From Paenibacillus sp. FSL R7-0345 (GTDB lineage: Bacteria > Bacillota > Bacilli > Paenibacillales > Paenibacillaceae): DNA of 64,000 bases. Shown in pieces: positions 46,578-55,304 of the stretch. Position 1 is the first letter of the stretch. The number at the start of each line of letters is the position of its first letter. The notes below the pieces were generated by a model that saw nothing but the letters and a program-made list of their open reading frames with translations, did no database searches and was not told the origin of the DNA. Where the stretch lies: contig NZ_CP152002.1 in NCBI RefSeq assembly GCF_038595055.1, forward strand, positions 1,656,501-1,720,500, in the 5' to 3' direction. The position numbers and the translations under genes were made by a program.

Positions 46578-46614
46578 AGCGTTCAACCCTTAGCCGGGTT
46601 GAACGCTTTTTTTG
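46578..46614 (+). terminator. Intrinsic terminator after the HesB-like gene
   Basis: AGCGTTCAACCC (46578-46589) pairs perfectly with GGGTTGAACGCT (46596-46607), followed by a T-run. Confidence 0.88.
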
Positions 46615-46734
46615 TAGACTTAGAACAGACGCGAAGAGGGGATTTCTCTGAATATTGCAAAAGGAGGGCCGTTAGCTAAAGTGAGCCGATTGGGCGAAAG
46701 TGGCAGGCTATGCCGGATGTGGACGAGTAAGAGC

Positions 46735-47020
46735 GATTAGAGGGGAAAATCCCATTATTTGAAGCGAGATGAGGCTGAAAGAGCGATTAGAGGGAAGAAT
46801 CCTATTATTTGGGGCGGAATGAGGCTGAGAGAGAGTGATTAGAGGGAGAAATCCCACTATTTGGAGCGGAATGAGGCTGAGAGAGGGTGATTAGAGGGAA
46901 AAATCCCATTATTTGAAGCGAGATGAGGCTGAAAGAGGACGATTAGAGGGAAAAATCCCACTACTTGGAGTGAAATGAGGCTGAGAGAAGGAGATTAGAG
47001 GGAAAAATCCCATTAATTTG
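46735..47020. repeat. Tandem repeat array A, six units of about 52 bp
   Basis: GATTAG starts recur at 46735, 46785, 46837, 46889, 46941 and 46993, so spacing is 50 then 52 four times. Each unit has the core AGGGAAAAATCCCA(C/T)TA(T)TTG followed by a G-rich half (GAAGCGAGATGAGGCTGAAAGAG). The core contains the short inverted repeat GGGA-AAAA-TCCC. No frame stays open across units because 52 is not a multiple of 3. The array lies between the HesB-like gene's terminator and the 3' end of the convergent methyltransferase gene. It shares period and core with array B at 60.9 kb. Confidence 0.92.
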
Positions 47021-47266
47021 GCCCGCTCAGCTGCTAGTACACTGCACCCCGCTCCGGCCGAGGAACCCTGTACTGCACTCGCACTGTGCTGACCAGCGTC
47101 GCCCCGCTCCGGCCGTGGCCCCTTCACTGCACCCTAGCACCGTGCTGACCCGCGGCACTCCCGCCTTGCATCCTGCTCGCACCCTGCTCGCACCCCGGTA
47201 CTCCACATTTTGGTACTTCATGCGCTGCCGCCCCTTTAATGCTAATCCGTGACAAGCCCGCGCTTT
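47021..47266. other. C-rich intergenic stretch with degenerate short repeats
   Basis: About 240 bp between array A and the methyltransferase stop. Short motifs recur imperfectly, such as GCCCCGCTCCGGCCG (twice, near 47045 and 47100), GCACTGTGCTGACC versus GCACCGTGCTGACC (near 47085 and 47137), and CCTGCTCGCACC in tandem (near 47170-47195). No convincing gene or RNA is visible. Confidence 0.5.
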
Positions 47267-48148
47267 TTACAAATAGCACAAAATCGACTGCTCAATCCAA
47301 TACATAAACCGGGATGCCGGACTCAGGCTCTCGTATGTTTTCATCTTCAGGTACATGTCCAGGCCGTCTGAAACGTCATGCCACAGATCGGTGAACACAA
47401 AGTCATATTGGCCCTGAGACATTTGCTGCTCAGCATATTCAAAGGCATCTGCCTGGATAACCGTGACCTTCTGCGCATTACCGAACTGGGGCAGAATATG
47501 CTGGCTGAACAGCTTGATCACGTCCTCGTTGCTGTCCACTATCGTTACCCTTTGCACGTCTTCTTTTTCCGAAACCATGTAGGCATAATAGCCCATCCCC
47601 AGCCCGTACGTCAGCACATTACCGGACGCCCCGGCGACAGCTTCCTTCATCGTCTCGATCTCATTCGGCGTAATGGTCATCCAGATCCGGTTGTTCTCAA
47701 GCACCGCCGGGAATCGGAATTCCGTCTCAAAGAAACCAATCTGCGGCATCAATCGTCCTTCAGGCGTGGTAATAATGTCATTGCAGACAAAAGCCTCATA
47801 AGGCTTATACTGTTCATATTTCAGTTCACTGCTGCCGATCGTAACCGCGGGAATTTTGATGTTCCTGAAGTACGGATTAGCGTAATATTTCTGAATATCG
47901 AGCCTGTGCAGCATTTTGCTGAAATAGGTGTTATAGAGAGCCGTATCCTCAGCGTTGTCCACAATATCCAGTCCCAGTGCAGCCGCGAAAAGAACCCCGA
48001 ATGCATATTCTGCAGATACGCCGAATCCGGTGATCTCCTCTATCTCTTCTTTACTTATGTTATCCGGCCGGTCATTCAGGTACTGGCTTAACAAAGCCAA
48101 TACTTTGTAATTATCTTCGTTAATACGTTCTGTTTTATTGGTTTCCAT
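47267..48148 (-). CDS. Class I SAM-dependent methyltransferase / spermidine-synthase-like protein
   Basis: A 293-residue soluble protein with a Rossmann-type C-terminal half. Motif I is VLTYGLGMGYYAYM (near 184), motif II acidic VTIVDSNEDVIKLF, then VTVIQADAFEYAEQQ and YDFVFTDLWHDVSDG, as in spermidine-synthase-like proteins. The N-terminal 110 residues are helical and not recognised. The WHD in place of a usual DPP or NPP motif leaves the substrate open, so aminopropyl transfer cannot be assumed. It is monocistronic, and its own end lies next to repeat array A. Confidence 0.6.
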   Translation of the reverse strand: METNKTERINEDNYKVLALLSQYLNDRPDNISKEEIEEITGFGVSAEYAFGVLFAAALGLDIVDNAEDTALYNTYFSKMLHRLDIQKYYANPYFRNIKIPAVTIGSSELKYEQYKPYEAFVCNDIITTPEGRLMPQIGFFETEFRFPAVLENNRIWMTITPNEIETMKEAVAGASGNVLTYGLGMGYYAYMVSEKEDVQRVTIVDSNEDVIKLFSQHILPQFGNAQKVTVIQADAFEYAEQQMSQGQYDFVFTDLWHDVSDGLDMYLKMKTYESLSPASRFMYWIEQSILCYL

Positions 48149-48259
48149 GGTGCCACCTTTTAGATGTAATATAGTAACCGAAGTTCATTTATGTAATATA
48201 TCACATATCAATGAACGGATAATATGCTCTTATTATCCCTAACGTGAGGGCCTGTCAGG

Positions 48260-48360
48260 CCATTTCCGCAAAATAAGAGCGCTGGGGTCCGGTTAGCCCG
48301 GCTAAAAGTGAGATTTTGGCGAAATAAGGTTGTCTGAGTCCGTTACAGCGCTCAGGCTCT
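48260..48360. repeat. Two imperfect direct repeats, 51 bp apart
   Basis: GCAAAATAAGAGCGCTG-GGGTCCG (from 48268) and GCGAAATAAGGTTGTCTGAGTCCGTTA (from 48319) repeat imperfectly at 51-bp spacing in the gap between the divergent methyltransferase and HTTM genes. The spacing is close to that of the 52-bp arrays, but the sequence is different. Confidence 0.5.
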
Positions 48361-48442
48361 GATGTTCCAGCTGTTTGCACGGCGGGTAATCGGTTAATGA
48401 TTGAGTGAGTGAACACCAAGACAGGCGCAAGGGGGTTATACG

Positions 48443-50383
48443 ATGTGGAATAAGTTGAAAGAGAAGCTGTATGACCGGAAGGAGCCGGCCTTTCCGCTGG
48501 CGCTGTTCCGGATCGGGTTCTCGCTTGTATGGATGCTTGAGCTGCTGCAGATGATGACGATGAGGGACCTGATTTTTCAAAAAGACAGCCTGGCCGCACA
48601 GGTGCCTGTCTTCCTGACCGCCCTGTTTGTGCTCTGGATGATAGCTTTGTTCCTGCTGCTGATCGGATATCTGACCCGTCCGGCTGCGATTGTCAATTAT
48701 GTAATCAGTGTTTATATACTTGGCTTTGTTGTAGTAAATGAGGCGAACAACTGGCAGGTGGATTCGCTGTTTCTGACGGGTTCATTCCTGCTGATGTTTA
48801 TGCCTGTGTCAGCGTGCCTGTCCATAGAGAGTCTGATGGAGCGCCGTCGGCAGGCCCGGGTCCGTGTGCGGAAGCTGCCCAGGCCTCAGGCCCGGTTTAT
48901 TCATACCGCGTTTCTGATTCTGTTGATCGGGCTGTTTTATCTGGATTCAATGCTGTACAAGCTATCCTCAGACATGTATCTTTCGGGACTGGGCCTCTGG
49001 GCGCCGGCCTCGCTTCCGTTTACCACCTACTATGATGTCTCCTGGCTGATCGACCACGAGTGGCTGGTACGGCTAATGGGCTATTCTCTGCTTGTTTATG
49101 AAGGAGTGTATATTTTCCTGGTATGGTTCAAGCGGCTCCGGGTATGGATGAGTCTTGCCGGAGTACTCCTGCATGCCGGTGTATTGTTTGTTTTCCCGAT
49201 TCCGGCGATGAGCCTGCTGGTGATCACGATCCATCTGGCGATTATTCCGGAGAGCGCCTACCGCAAGCTGTATGACCGGTGGATCGCGGCGAAGCGCAAA
49301 CGGCTGACGGTCTACTATGACCGGCTATGTCCGCTGTGCCGACAGACGGTCGGCATCCTCTCGGCACTGGATTTCCGCAAGGCAATTGAGTGGAAGGCAC
49401 TGCAGGATTTTGCGGCTGAGGAAAAGCTGCTGGCTGATATTCCGGAGGCAGATCTCCTGCATGACATTTATGCCGTGGAAAAGGGAGAGAAGCTGCATAA
49501 AGGTGTGGATACCTACGCCGCCGTTCTACGGTCTATGGGCTGGGCTTATCCGGCCGGCCTCCTGCTTGGCCTGCCGCCGTTTCATGGTATCGCGGCCGCT
49601 ATTTACGGCAAGGTAGCAGCCAAACGTAAACGGGAGGGAGGCTGCACAGACAGCACCTGCGGCATCGGTATCGTGGCTCCGCCGGAACAGGCGACCTCTC
49701 CCTTTGCCGGAAAGTTCTGGCCGGCCGGAACCTTCCTGCTGTTATGGGGGGTCTCGTTTATAGTCATTTCCTTCGGGACACCGGCCTACGGGAAATATCT
49801 GACCGGCGAAAACAGCAGCCTGACGGCTGCCCTCAGGGATACGGCCGCAGTCTACAAGCGGGTAACCTATCCCGTGCTGGGCTGGACCAATCATGGTGTG
49901 TATACTGAAACACATTATAAGGAGTATGGGTTTCAGACCCGGCTGGTTTATGTAGACAGGGAATCCTCCGTGCCGCTGCCGATCATGAACGATAGCGGCT
50001 TCTCCCGGGGTTATAAGGTCGGCCGGCAGTGGGATAACTGGGCGTACGCCTCCGTTAAACCGGACATTCCGTACGAGCAGGCCAAGAACAGCATGCTGGA
50101 TTACGCCGTCTTCTGGGCGGAAGACAGCGGAACTGACCTGCATTCCGGCAGCGGCACTATTGTGATCCAGCGCAAGCCGATTGAGGTAGCGATGGATTAT
50201 TTCCGCCCTGGACTGCTGCAGGACAATATGGATCAGCCGTGGAGCCGGATCGGAGAAATTGCAGCCAGCGGCGGCAGCCTGCAGCTTATGATGGACGGCG
50301 CTGCCGGCAGCGGAGAGCCGGGAACCTGGGGCGAGGCGGTTGAGGATGCGGTCGGCGCTACTGCTTCAGCTATGCAACCATAG
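48443..50383 (+). CDS. Membrane HTTM-like protein fused to a DCC thiol-disulfide oxidoreductase domain
   Basis: A 646-residue protein. The N-terminal 280 residues hold about seven or eight membrane helices of the HTTM (vitamin-K gamma-carboxylase-like) type: FPLALFRIGFSLVWMLELLQ, YLTRPAAIVNYVISVYILG, LIGLFYLDSMLYKL. A DCC/DUF393 domain follows (about 285-410) with TVYYDRLCPLCRQTVGIL: the CPLC pair is the presumed redox active site. A further helix (near 430-450) precedes an extracytoplasmic C-terminal region of about 190 residues. Separate HTTM and DCC proteins are often neighbours in bacteria; here they are one chain. It could oxidise or modify envelope proteins, but no substrate is known. 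Confidence 0.78.
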   Translation: MWNKLKEKLYDRKEPAFPLALFRIGFSLVWMLELLQMMTMRDLIFQKDSLAAQVPVFLTALFVLWMIALFLLLIGYLTRPAAIVNYVISVYILGFVVVNEANNWQVDSLFLTGSFLLMFMPVSACLSIESLMERRRQARVRVRKLPRPQARFIHTAFLILLIGLFYLDSMLYKLSSDMYLSGLGLWAPASLPFTTYYDVSWLIDHEWLVRLMGYSLLVYEGVYIFLVWFKRLRVWMSLAGVLLHAGVLFVFPIPAMSLLVITIHLAIIPESAYRKLYDRWIAAKRKRLTVYYDRLCPLCRQTVGILSALDFRKAIEWKALQDFAAEEKLLADIPEADLLHDIYAVEKGEKLHKGVDTYAAVLRSMGWAYPAGLLLGLPPFHGIAAAIYGKVAAKRKREGGCTDSTCGIGIVAPPEQATSPFAGKFWPAGTFLLLWGVSFIVISFGTPAYGKYLTGENSSLTAALRDTAAVYKRVTYPVLGWTNHGVYTETHYKEYGFQTRLVYVDRESSVPLPIMNDSGFSRGYKVGRQWDNWAYASVKPDIPYEQAKNSMLDYAVFWAEDSGTDLHSGSGTIVIQRKPIEVAMDYFRPGLLQDNMDQPWSRIGEIAASGGSLQLMMDGAAGSGEPGTWGEAVEDAVGATASAMQP

Positions 50384-50483
50384 CCTCGCTGCAATTACCT
50401 TATGAATGTAACCGTGTCGCATCAGCATCCATTAACGGCATGTTCCGCAACATCAGCTCTATAGCCACAGCCGTGCCACACTT

Positions 50484-50515
50484 GCAGCCGCAGGCGCATT
50501 CGCGCTTGCGGCTGC
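50484..50515. terminator. GC-rich hairpin between convergent genes
   Basis: A 14-bp stem (50484-50497 with 50502-50515, one G-T mismatch) with an ATTC loop lies between the HTTM-DCC gene and the convergent AraC gene. There is no T-run, so it may act as a bidirectional mRNA 3' end rather than a classical terminator. Confidence 0.6.
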
Positions 50516-50573
50516 ATTGCGTTCAGCCTCAGCTGCGGCCGCCCCGTATCCACCGCCCCCGAACCAGCACAGC

Positions 50574-51398
50574 TCAGGAATACAGCTTTCTGAACTGGTT
50601 CGGGCTGAGCTGCTCGTGCTTTTTGAACACGGTGCAGAAATAGTTGGGGTCCTCGAACCCGGACAGGAGAGCCACCTCTTTTACCGGCATATTGGGACTG
50701 CGCAGCAGCAGCTCCTTGCTGTTCTTGATCCGCACCGAATGAATGTACTGGAAAATCCGGATGTTCGTCGTTTTCTTGAACACGGTGCACAGGTGCTGCG
50801 GCGTAATGCCGGCCACTCCGGCCATCTCCTCCAGTGTCAGCGGTTTGTGGGCATTCTGCTCGATATAGTCAAACAGCGGCTTCAGCTTCAGATTGAGCGT
50901 AGAAGCACTGTTGTGCGGATGGACGGAGGCATACTGGACTATTTCAATCAGCAGGGAGTAGATTTGAGCGGACCATTCCAGACTCCGCAGGGCATAGTCG
51001 GCCTGCTGAATATCCATCATGCTCTGGATTCTGGCCGTAAAAACCTCAGGCTTCGAAAGATAGTAGACCCCCGGAGCGGTAATCCCCGCCGTCCGCTTCA
51101 GAAAGCTCTCCACCTGATGGCCGTCGAACACAATCCAGTTCACCCGCCAGGACGGGCTGACCGCATAGTACTCATGGGGAGTCCCCTTGAGCAGCAGCAT
51201 CGCGGTGCCTTCTTTTACCCGGAAGGTTCTGCCGCTGGTGATCAGCTCGCCTTCGCCTTCCACACATTGAATCCATTGATACAAGTAGCCGTCCGGACGG
51301 ACAATATGCTCCTGATCCCAGTGAATACCCGCATCCACAAGGTAGTAGGGAAGCTCCTTGTCTGATTCCGTAATAAGGGGCAGAAGCCGTCTGTACAT
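50574..51398 (-). CDS. AraC-family regulator divergent from the GH2 gene
   Basis: A 274-residue regulator. An N-terminal cupin-type sensing domain (about 20-150; GTAMLLLKGTPHEYYAVSP) is followed by a C-terminal pair of helix-turn-helix motifs (LTLEEMAGVAGITPQHLCTVFKKTT; VKEVALLSGFEDPNYFCTVFKKHEQLSP). It is divergent from the beta-galactosidase gene, with 134 bp between starts, so that gene is its likely target. Its leader and the GH2 leader both begin with TATATTAAGG, an inverted pair at 51410-51419 and 51511-51520. Confidence 0.9.
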   Translation of the reverse strand: MYRRLLPLITESDKELPYYLVDAGIHWDQEHIVRPDGYLYQWIQCVEGEGELITSGRTFRVKEGTAMLLLKGTPHEYYAVSPSWRVNWIVFDGHQVESFLKRTAGITAPGVYYLSKPEVFTARIQSMMDIQQADYALRSLEWSAQIYSLLIEIVQYASVHPHNSASTLNLKLKPLFDYIEQNAHKPLTLEEMAGVAGITPQHLCTVFKKTTNIRIFQYIHSVRIKNSKELLLRSPNMPVKEVALLSGFEDPNYFCTVFKKHEQLSPNQFRKLYS

Positions 51399-51444
51399 AG
51401 GATCACGACCTTAATATATTAATGTTTATATGAATATCCTTAGA

Positions 51445-51473
51445 TTGTTCGCAGGGAATAACATCACTACAAT
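51445..51473 (+). promoter_or_regulatory. Probable sigma-A promoter of the GH2 gene
   Basis: TTGTTC (51445-51450), a 17-bp spacer, and TACAAT (51468-51473). The weak -35 would suit activation by the divergent AraC protein. Confidence 0.5.
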
Positions 51474-51492
51474 ATAAATATAACAAAGTTTG

Positions 51493-51505
51493 TGTAGCGC
51501 TTACA
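51493..51505 (+). promoter_or_regulatory. Near-palindrome, possible cre-like site
   Basis: TGTAGCGCTTACA lies about 20 bp downstream of the -10 box. Read on the minus strand, TGTAAGCGCT fits the left half of the CcpA cre consensus, but one base of the other half is missing (11 of 14 matches). It could instead be a site for the AraC regulator. Confidence 0.35.
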
Positions 51506-51532
51506 AATCTATATTAAGGATGGTACATCACA

Positions 51533-53845
51533 ATGAGCAGGCTTGAAACCAAAATCAATGACGGCTGGGAGTTCACCCTGCAGCAGCCTGAGGACGGAAA
51601 TTTTGCACCCGTAAAGCTGCCGCATGACTGGGCGATCACCGCTCCGGTAAATACGCAGATGAAGCAGGGAGAGGCTCAGGGCTTCAGGGACCGCTGGGGA
51701 ACAGGCTGGTACAGAAAGCGGCTGACCATCAGCGGAATGAAGGACGGCTATGTGTATAAGCTGCATTTTGGCGGAATCTATGAAAATAGTACAGTCTGGG
51801 TCAACGGCACAGAAGCAGGCGGCCATAAATACGGCTATACCAGCTTTGAACTGGATATCACAGACCTGATTCATGAAGGCGATAACCTGATTCAGGTTAA
51901 GGTGGATAACACCGTGTTCCCGGCGGACAGATGGTATTCGGGTGCAGGCATTTACCGTGATGTAACCCTGCTGGAGCTGCCGCAGAAGCATCTGGTGCCT
52001 TATGAAATTCAAGTAACAACGAAGATTAAAGGCAGCACAGGTATTGTCAATGTAAAAACCGGCATTACAGCGCTCGTAAAAGCCGTTCTCACTGATGCAG
52101 ACGCAGACATCTCCTACACGCAAGAATCCAACGAGCAGGGCGTTATCCGGTTTGAGGTTCCATCAGCGAAACTGTGGAGTCCGGAGCAGCCGCAGCTGTA
52201 CCGTCTGGAGCTGTCGCTTTTTCAGGGGGATGAAGCTGTTGACCATTACGGTCTGAACGTCGGCATCCGGGAAATCAAAATGGTTCCGCACAAGGGGATG
52301 TATATCAACGGGCAATTAACTAAGGTGAAAGGGCTGTGTATCCACCAGGATGCAGGCTGTCTCGGAACGGCTGTAACGGCGGAGATCTGGAAAGACCGGC
52401 TGCTTGCCTTCAAAAAAATCGGCTGTAACGCGATCCGCACCTCCCACCATATTTTTATGGCAGAGCTACTGGATCTGTGTGATGAGCTGGGCCTGCTGGT
52501 GTACGAGGAGCCTTTTGACAAATGGACCGGCGGGGCTTATGGGCGTTATTTCGAGACCGAGTGGCAGCGTGACCTGGAGGGGATGGTGAAGCGCGACCGG
52601 AATCATCCGTGCATCTTTATGTGGGGTGTCGGCAATGAGGTGGAGCATCAGGGGCAGGCCTCCATGCTGAAGATTCTTAGTATGCTGAGAGGGCATCTGC
52701 TGACGCTGGATGATACACGGCCGGTATCGTATGCGATGAACCCGCATTTTAAGGTTGAGAGCAATGTCGACGTGTCCAAAATCGAGGATATCCAGCAGTT
52801 TGTTGACGAGGCGGATGAGACGGAAATTTATGATGTGGCCGAACGGGTGGAACGGATCCGCCGGATCGGGGAGATCGTCGATGTGGTCTGCTGCAATTAT
52901 CAGGAGCAATGGTACCCTGAGATTCATGAGGCTTTGCCGGATAAGCTGATTCTGGGTACGGAGACGTACCAGTTTTTCCGCGGCCACCGCGAGCAGATGC
53001 AGAATTTTACGCCAGATATACCGTGGATGGATGTGGAGCAGCACGATTATGTAATCGGCGGCATGCTGTGGACCGGAATTGACTACCTCGGGGAGTCTAT
53101 GGGGTATCCGGCCAAGGGCTGGGCGGGCTCGCTGTTCTATACGAATAATGAGCGCAAGCCGCTGTCTTATCTCTATGAAAGCTACTGGTCGGATAAGCCG
53201 ATGGCCTATCTGGCCGTCATGGATTATTCCCTGCAGGACGAGGGCACCAAAGAGCACTGGGATACGCCGCGGTATGCCAGCCACTGGAACTTCCCGCAGT
53301 TTAACAAGACCGTGATTCCGTACATGATTGCTACGAACTGCGAAGAGGTCACTCTTGAATTGAACGGTAAAAGATTTTATGTGGACAAGCCGGCTGCCTA
53401 CCCGGGCCGGATGATTACCGGCTATCTGCCTTATCAGCCGGGTACAATTACTGTAAAGGGGTATATCGGCGGCGATGAAGTGAGCCAATATGTGCTGAAG
53501 ACGGCAGGGCCTGCGGTCAGGCTGGTGTTTGATCAGGAGGCGGTCACTCTGGATGCTGATAACGTATCGCAAAAGCTGCTCACTGTCCGGGCAATAGATG
53601 CCGATGGCGTGCCTGTGTTCCGCGATAGCTCCAAAGTCACTTTCGAGGTTGAAGGCCCGGCGGAGATCATTGCGGTGGACAATGGCGACCTCAGCTCAAG
53701 CGAGCCGTATGACCGCAATTGGATGCATCTGTACCACGGCTGTCTCAGCACGGCTATCCGACTGACCGGGGAAAAGGGGCGCATCGTGTTGTCAGCCTAC
53801 TCAGAGGGAATGTATCCGGCACAGCTAGTCATTAATGTAGTGTAA
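51533..53845 (+). CDS. GH2-family beta-galactosidase-like enzyme
   Basis: A 770-residue cytoplasmic enzyme with the GH2 order: sugar-binding domain (about 1-165; LPHDWAITAPVN, SGAGIYRDVTLLEL), Ig-like domain (165-255), then the TIM barrel (GLCIHQDAGCLGT, IRTSHHI). Acid/base Glu is in WGVGNEVEHQ near 368 and the nucleophile Glu in LGTETYQF near 475. Two further beta domains complete it, ending NWMHLYHGC-LSTAIRLTGEKG. Such enzymes remove beta-galactose from galactan or rhamnogalacturonan side chains. The ATG follows AAGGATGG. The gene is divergent from an AraC regulator and ends at a bidirectional terminator. Confidence 0.9.
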   Translation: MSRLETKINDGWEFTLQQPEDGNFAPVKLPHDWAITAPVNTQMKQGEAQGFRDRWGTGWYRKRLTISGMKDGYVYKLHFGGIYENSTVWVNGTEAGGHKYGYTSFELDITDLIHEGDNLIQVKVDNTVFPADRWYSGAGIYRDVTLLELPQKHLVPYEIQVTTKIKGSTGIVNVKTGITALVKAVLTDADADISYTQESNEQGVIRFEVPSAKLWSPEQPQLYRLELSLFQGDEAVDHYGLNVGIREIKMVPHKGMYINGQLTKVKGLCIHQDAGCLGTAVTAEIWKDRLLAFKKIGCNAIRTSHHIFMAELLDLCDELGLLVYEEPFDKWTGGAYGRYFETEWQRDLEGMVKRDRNHPCIFMWGVGNEVEHQGQASMLKILSMLRGHLLTLDDTRPVSYAMNPHFKVESNVDVSKIEDIQQFVDEADETEIYDVAERVERIRRIGEIVDVVCCNYQEQWYPEIHEALPDKLILGTETYQFFRGHREQMQNFTPDIPWMDVEQHDYVIGGMLWTGIDYLGESMGYPAKGWAGSLFYTNNERKPLSYLYESYWSDKPMAYLAVMDYSLQDEGTKEHWDTPRYASHWNFPQFNKTVIPYMIATNCEEVTLELNGKRFYVDKPAAYPGRMITGYLPYQPGTITVKGYIGGDEVSQYVLKTAGPAVRLVFDQEAVTLDADNVSQKLLTVRAIDADGVPVFRDSSKVTFEVEGPAEIIAVDNGDLSSSEPYDRNWMHLYHGCLSTAIRLTGEKGRIVLSAYSEGMYPAQLVINVV

Positions 53846-53861
53846 GGGTTGCATCATAAAA

Positions 53862-53905
53862 AGGGGTATCCCCAGCCTTCTGCTGACGGCTTGCGGGATA
53901 CCCTT
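53862..53905. terminator. Bidirectional terminator between GH2 and GH27 genes
   Basis: GGGTATCCC (53864-53872) pairs with GGGATACCC (53895-53903), extended by G-U and A-U pairs, between two convergent genes. Confidence 0.75.
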
Positions 53906-53911
53906 CACTAT

Positions 53912-55189
53912 TTATGCAAAGCTATACAATCTCACGCCATGCGGCGGTACGGTTGTCTGCAGTGTACCTGCGGTAAGCTCAGCCGCTTCACCGCTCCACA
54001 GCTCTGTACCGGCTGCTGCGCTGAGGCCGATCTCTTCCAGAGCCAGCTCCACCTGCAGCGGGCTCTCGCCGGTGTTGAATACGGCGGCATAACGGGTACC
54101 GTCGTTGTGCCCGGAAGTCCACACGATGAGCTCGCCCTTGCAGAGGGCTTCTCTTGCGCCGTGGCTCTCCTGCTGGATGCGGAGCACTTCGCGGTTGGTC
54201 AGCAATGACAGTGTCCACTCGTCATTGTCACGCAGCTCGCCGCCGAAGATGAGCGGCGAGCGGAAAATGCTCCAGAGCGACATCATCGTCAGCTGCTCGT
54301 CACGCGTGAACCGGGTCCAGCGGTCTGCGCCGCCGCCGTCCACCGAACGGATGCCGATATGGCCGAGCGGCAGCATATCGCAGTCCGGCCAGCTGCCGTC
54401 CACGGGTACGCCCTGCCACTTACGGCAGCGGTCGAACATGTCCAGCAGCAGCGGCCACAGATCCCAAAAATCATCCGTGACCCGCCACATATTGGCGTGC
54501 TCTACGAAGAAGTCAGCGTATTCCACCGGAGCCGGGCCCGGTGACAGGCTCAGCACCATCGGCCGACCGCTGCGCTCGATGGCCTTGGAGATCAGGGCAA
54601 TCTCCGGCTGATGGGTATCATACAGCCTGGACGCGGCGATGTCATCCACCTTGACCAGATCGACGCCCCACTGGGCATACAGCTCAAAGAGGGAATCATA
54701 ATATTCCTGAGCACCTTCCTTCGAGGCATCTACTCCATACATATCCGTGTTCCAGGGGCAGATGGAGTTGGTATGGGCGATGTCGCGGGCTGTTGCCGTT
54801 GTACCGAGCAGTGCTGTACCGGCATGGGCAGCCTGGCGAGGAATGCCGCGCATAATATGAATGCCGAATTTCAGCCCGAGGCTGTGTACATAATCAGCCA
54901 GCGGCTTGAAGCCCTGGCCGTCCGCTGCCGAAGGGAAGCGGTTCTCCGCAGGCATGAGCCGGGAATATTCATCCATTACCAGCGGCACGAACGGCCGGTA
55001 TTGGGAGGAGTTGGCATAAGGCTCATACCACTGGATATCAACGGTGATGTAATTCCAGCCGTAGTCTTTAAGATGTTCTGCCATATATTCCGCATTGCCG
55101 CGGATTTCGGCTTCCGTTACGGCTGCGCCGTAGCAGTCCCAGCTGTTCCAGCCGAGCGGAGGAGTAGGTGCTGCAAGCTTATGTGTCAT
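53912..55189 (-). CDS. GH27 alpha-galactosidase-like enzyme
   Basis: About 425 residues with no signal peptide. The GH27 signature PPLGWNSWDCYG lies at the N-terminus, then YITVDIQWYEP and GLKFGIHIMRGIPR. The nucleophile Asp is in LVKVDDI near 180 and the acid/base Asp in WRVTDDFWD near 235. A C-terminal beta domain follows. It releases alpha-galactose residues (or alpha-N-acetylgalactosamine in some members). The frame extends to 55234, but the ATG at 55187-55189 has AAAGGGGA upstream and starts at the conserved domain. It lies 115 bp downstream of an AraC gene on the same strand, which probably controls it. Confidence 0.9.
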   Translation of the reverse strand: MTHKLAAPTPPLGWNSWDCYGAAVTEAEIRGNAEYMAEHLKDYGWNYITVDIQWYEPYANSSQYRPFVPLVMDEYSRLMPAENRFPSAADGQGFKPLADYVHSLGLKFGIHIMRGIPRQAAHAGTALLGTTATARDIAHTNSICPWNTDMYGVDASKEGAQEYYDSLFELYAQWGVDLVKVDDIAASRLYDTHQPEIALISKAIERSGRPMVLSLSPGPAPVEYADFFVEHANMWRVTDDFWDLWPLLLDMFDRCRKWQGVPVDGSWPDCDMLPLGHIGIRSVDGGGADRWTRFTRDEQLTMMSLWSIFRSPLIFGGELRDNDEWTLSLLTNREVLRIQQESHGAREALCKGELIVWTSGHNDGTRYAAVFNTGESPLQVELALEEIGLSAAAGTELWSGEAAELTAGTLQTTVPPHGVRLYSFA

Positions 55190-55304
55190 TGTGAATCCCC
55201 TTTGCTGATGGATTATTGCTCTTATTAACCTCATCTTAATGTAGGAGATTATTAATATCTATAGTAATCTTGCAAGCGTAATAGCACTATATTGCTGTTT
55301 CTAA

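Noticed and set aside
46735..47020. Coding repeat protein from array A
   Set aside because: The 52-bp period breaks any reading frame from unit to unit and stops occur in each unit.
52466..53572. Minus-strand frame opposite the GH2 gene
   Set aside because: The GH2 catalytic motifs lie here on the plus strand; the opposing frame has no start signal or family match.
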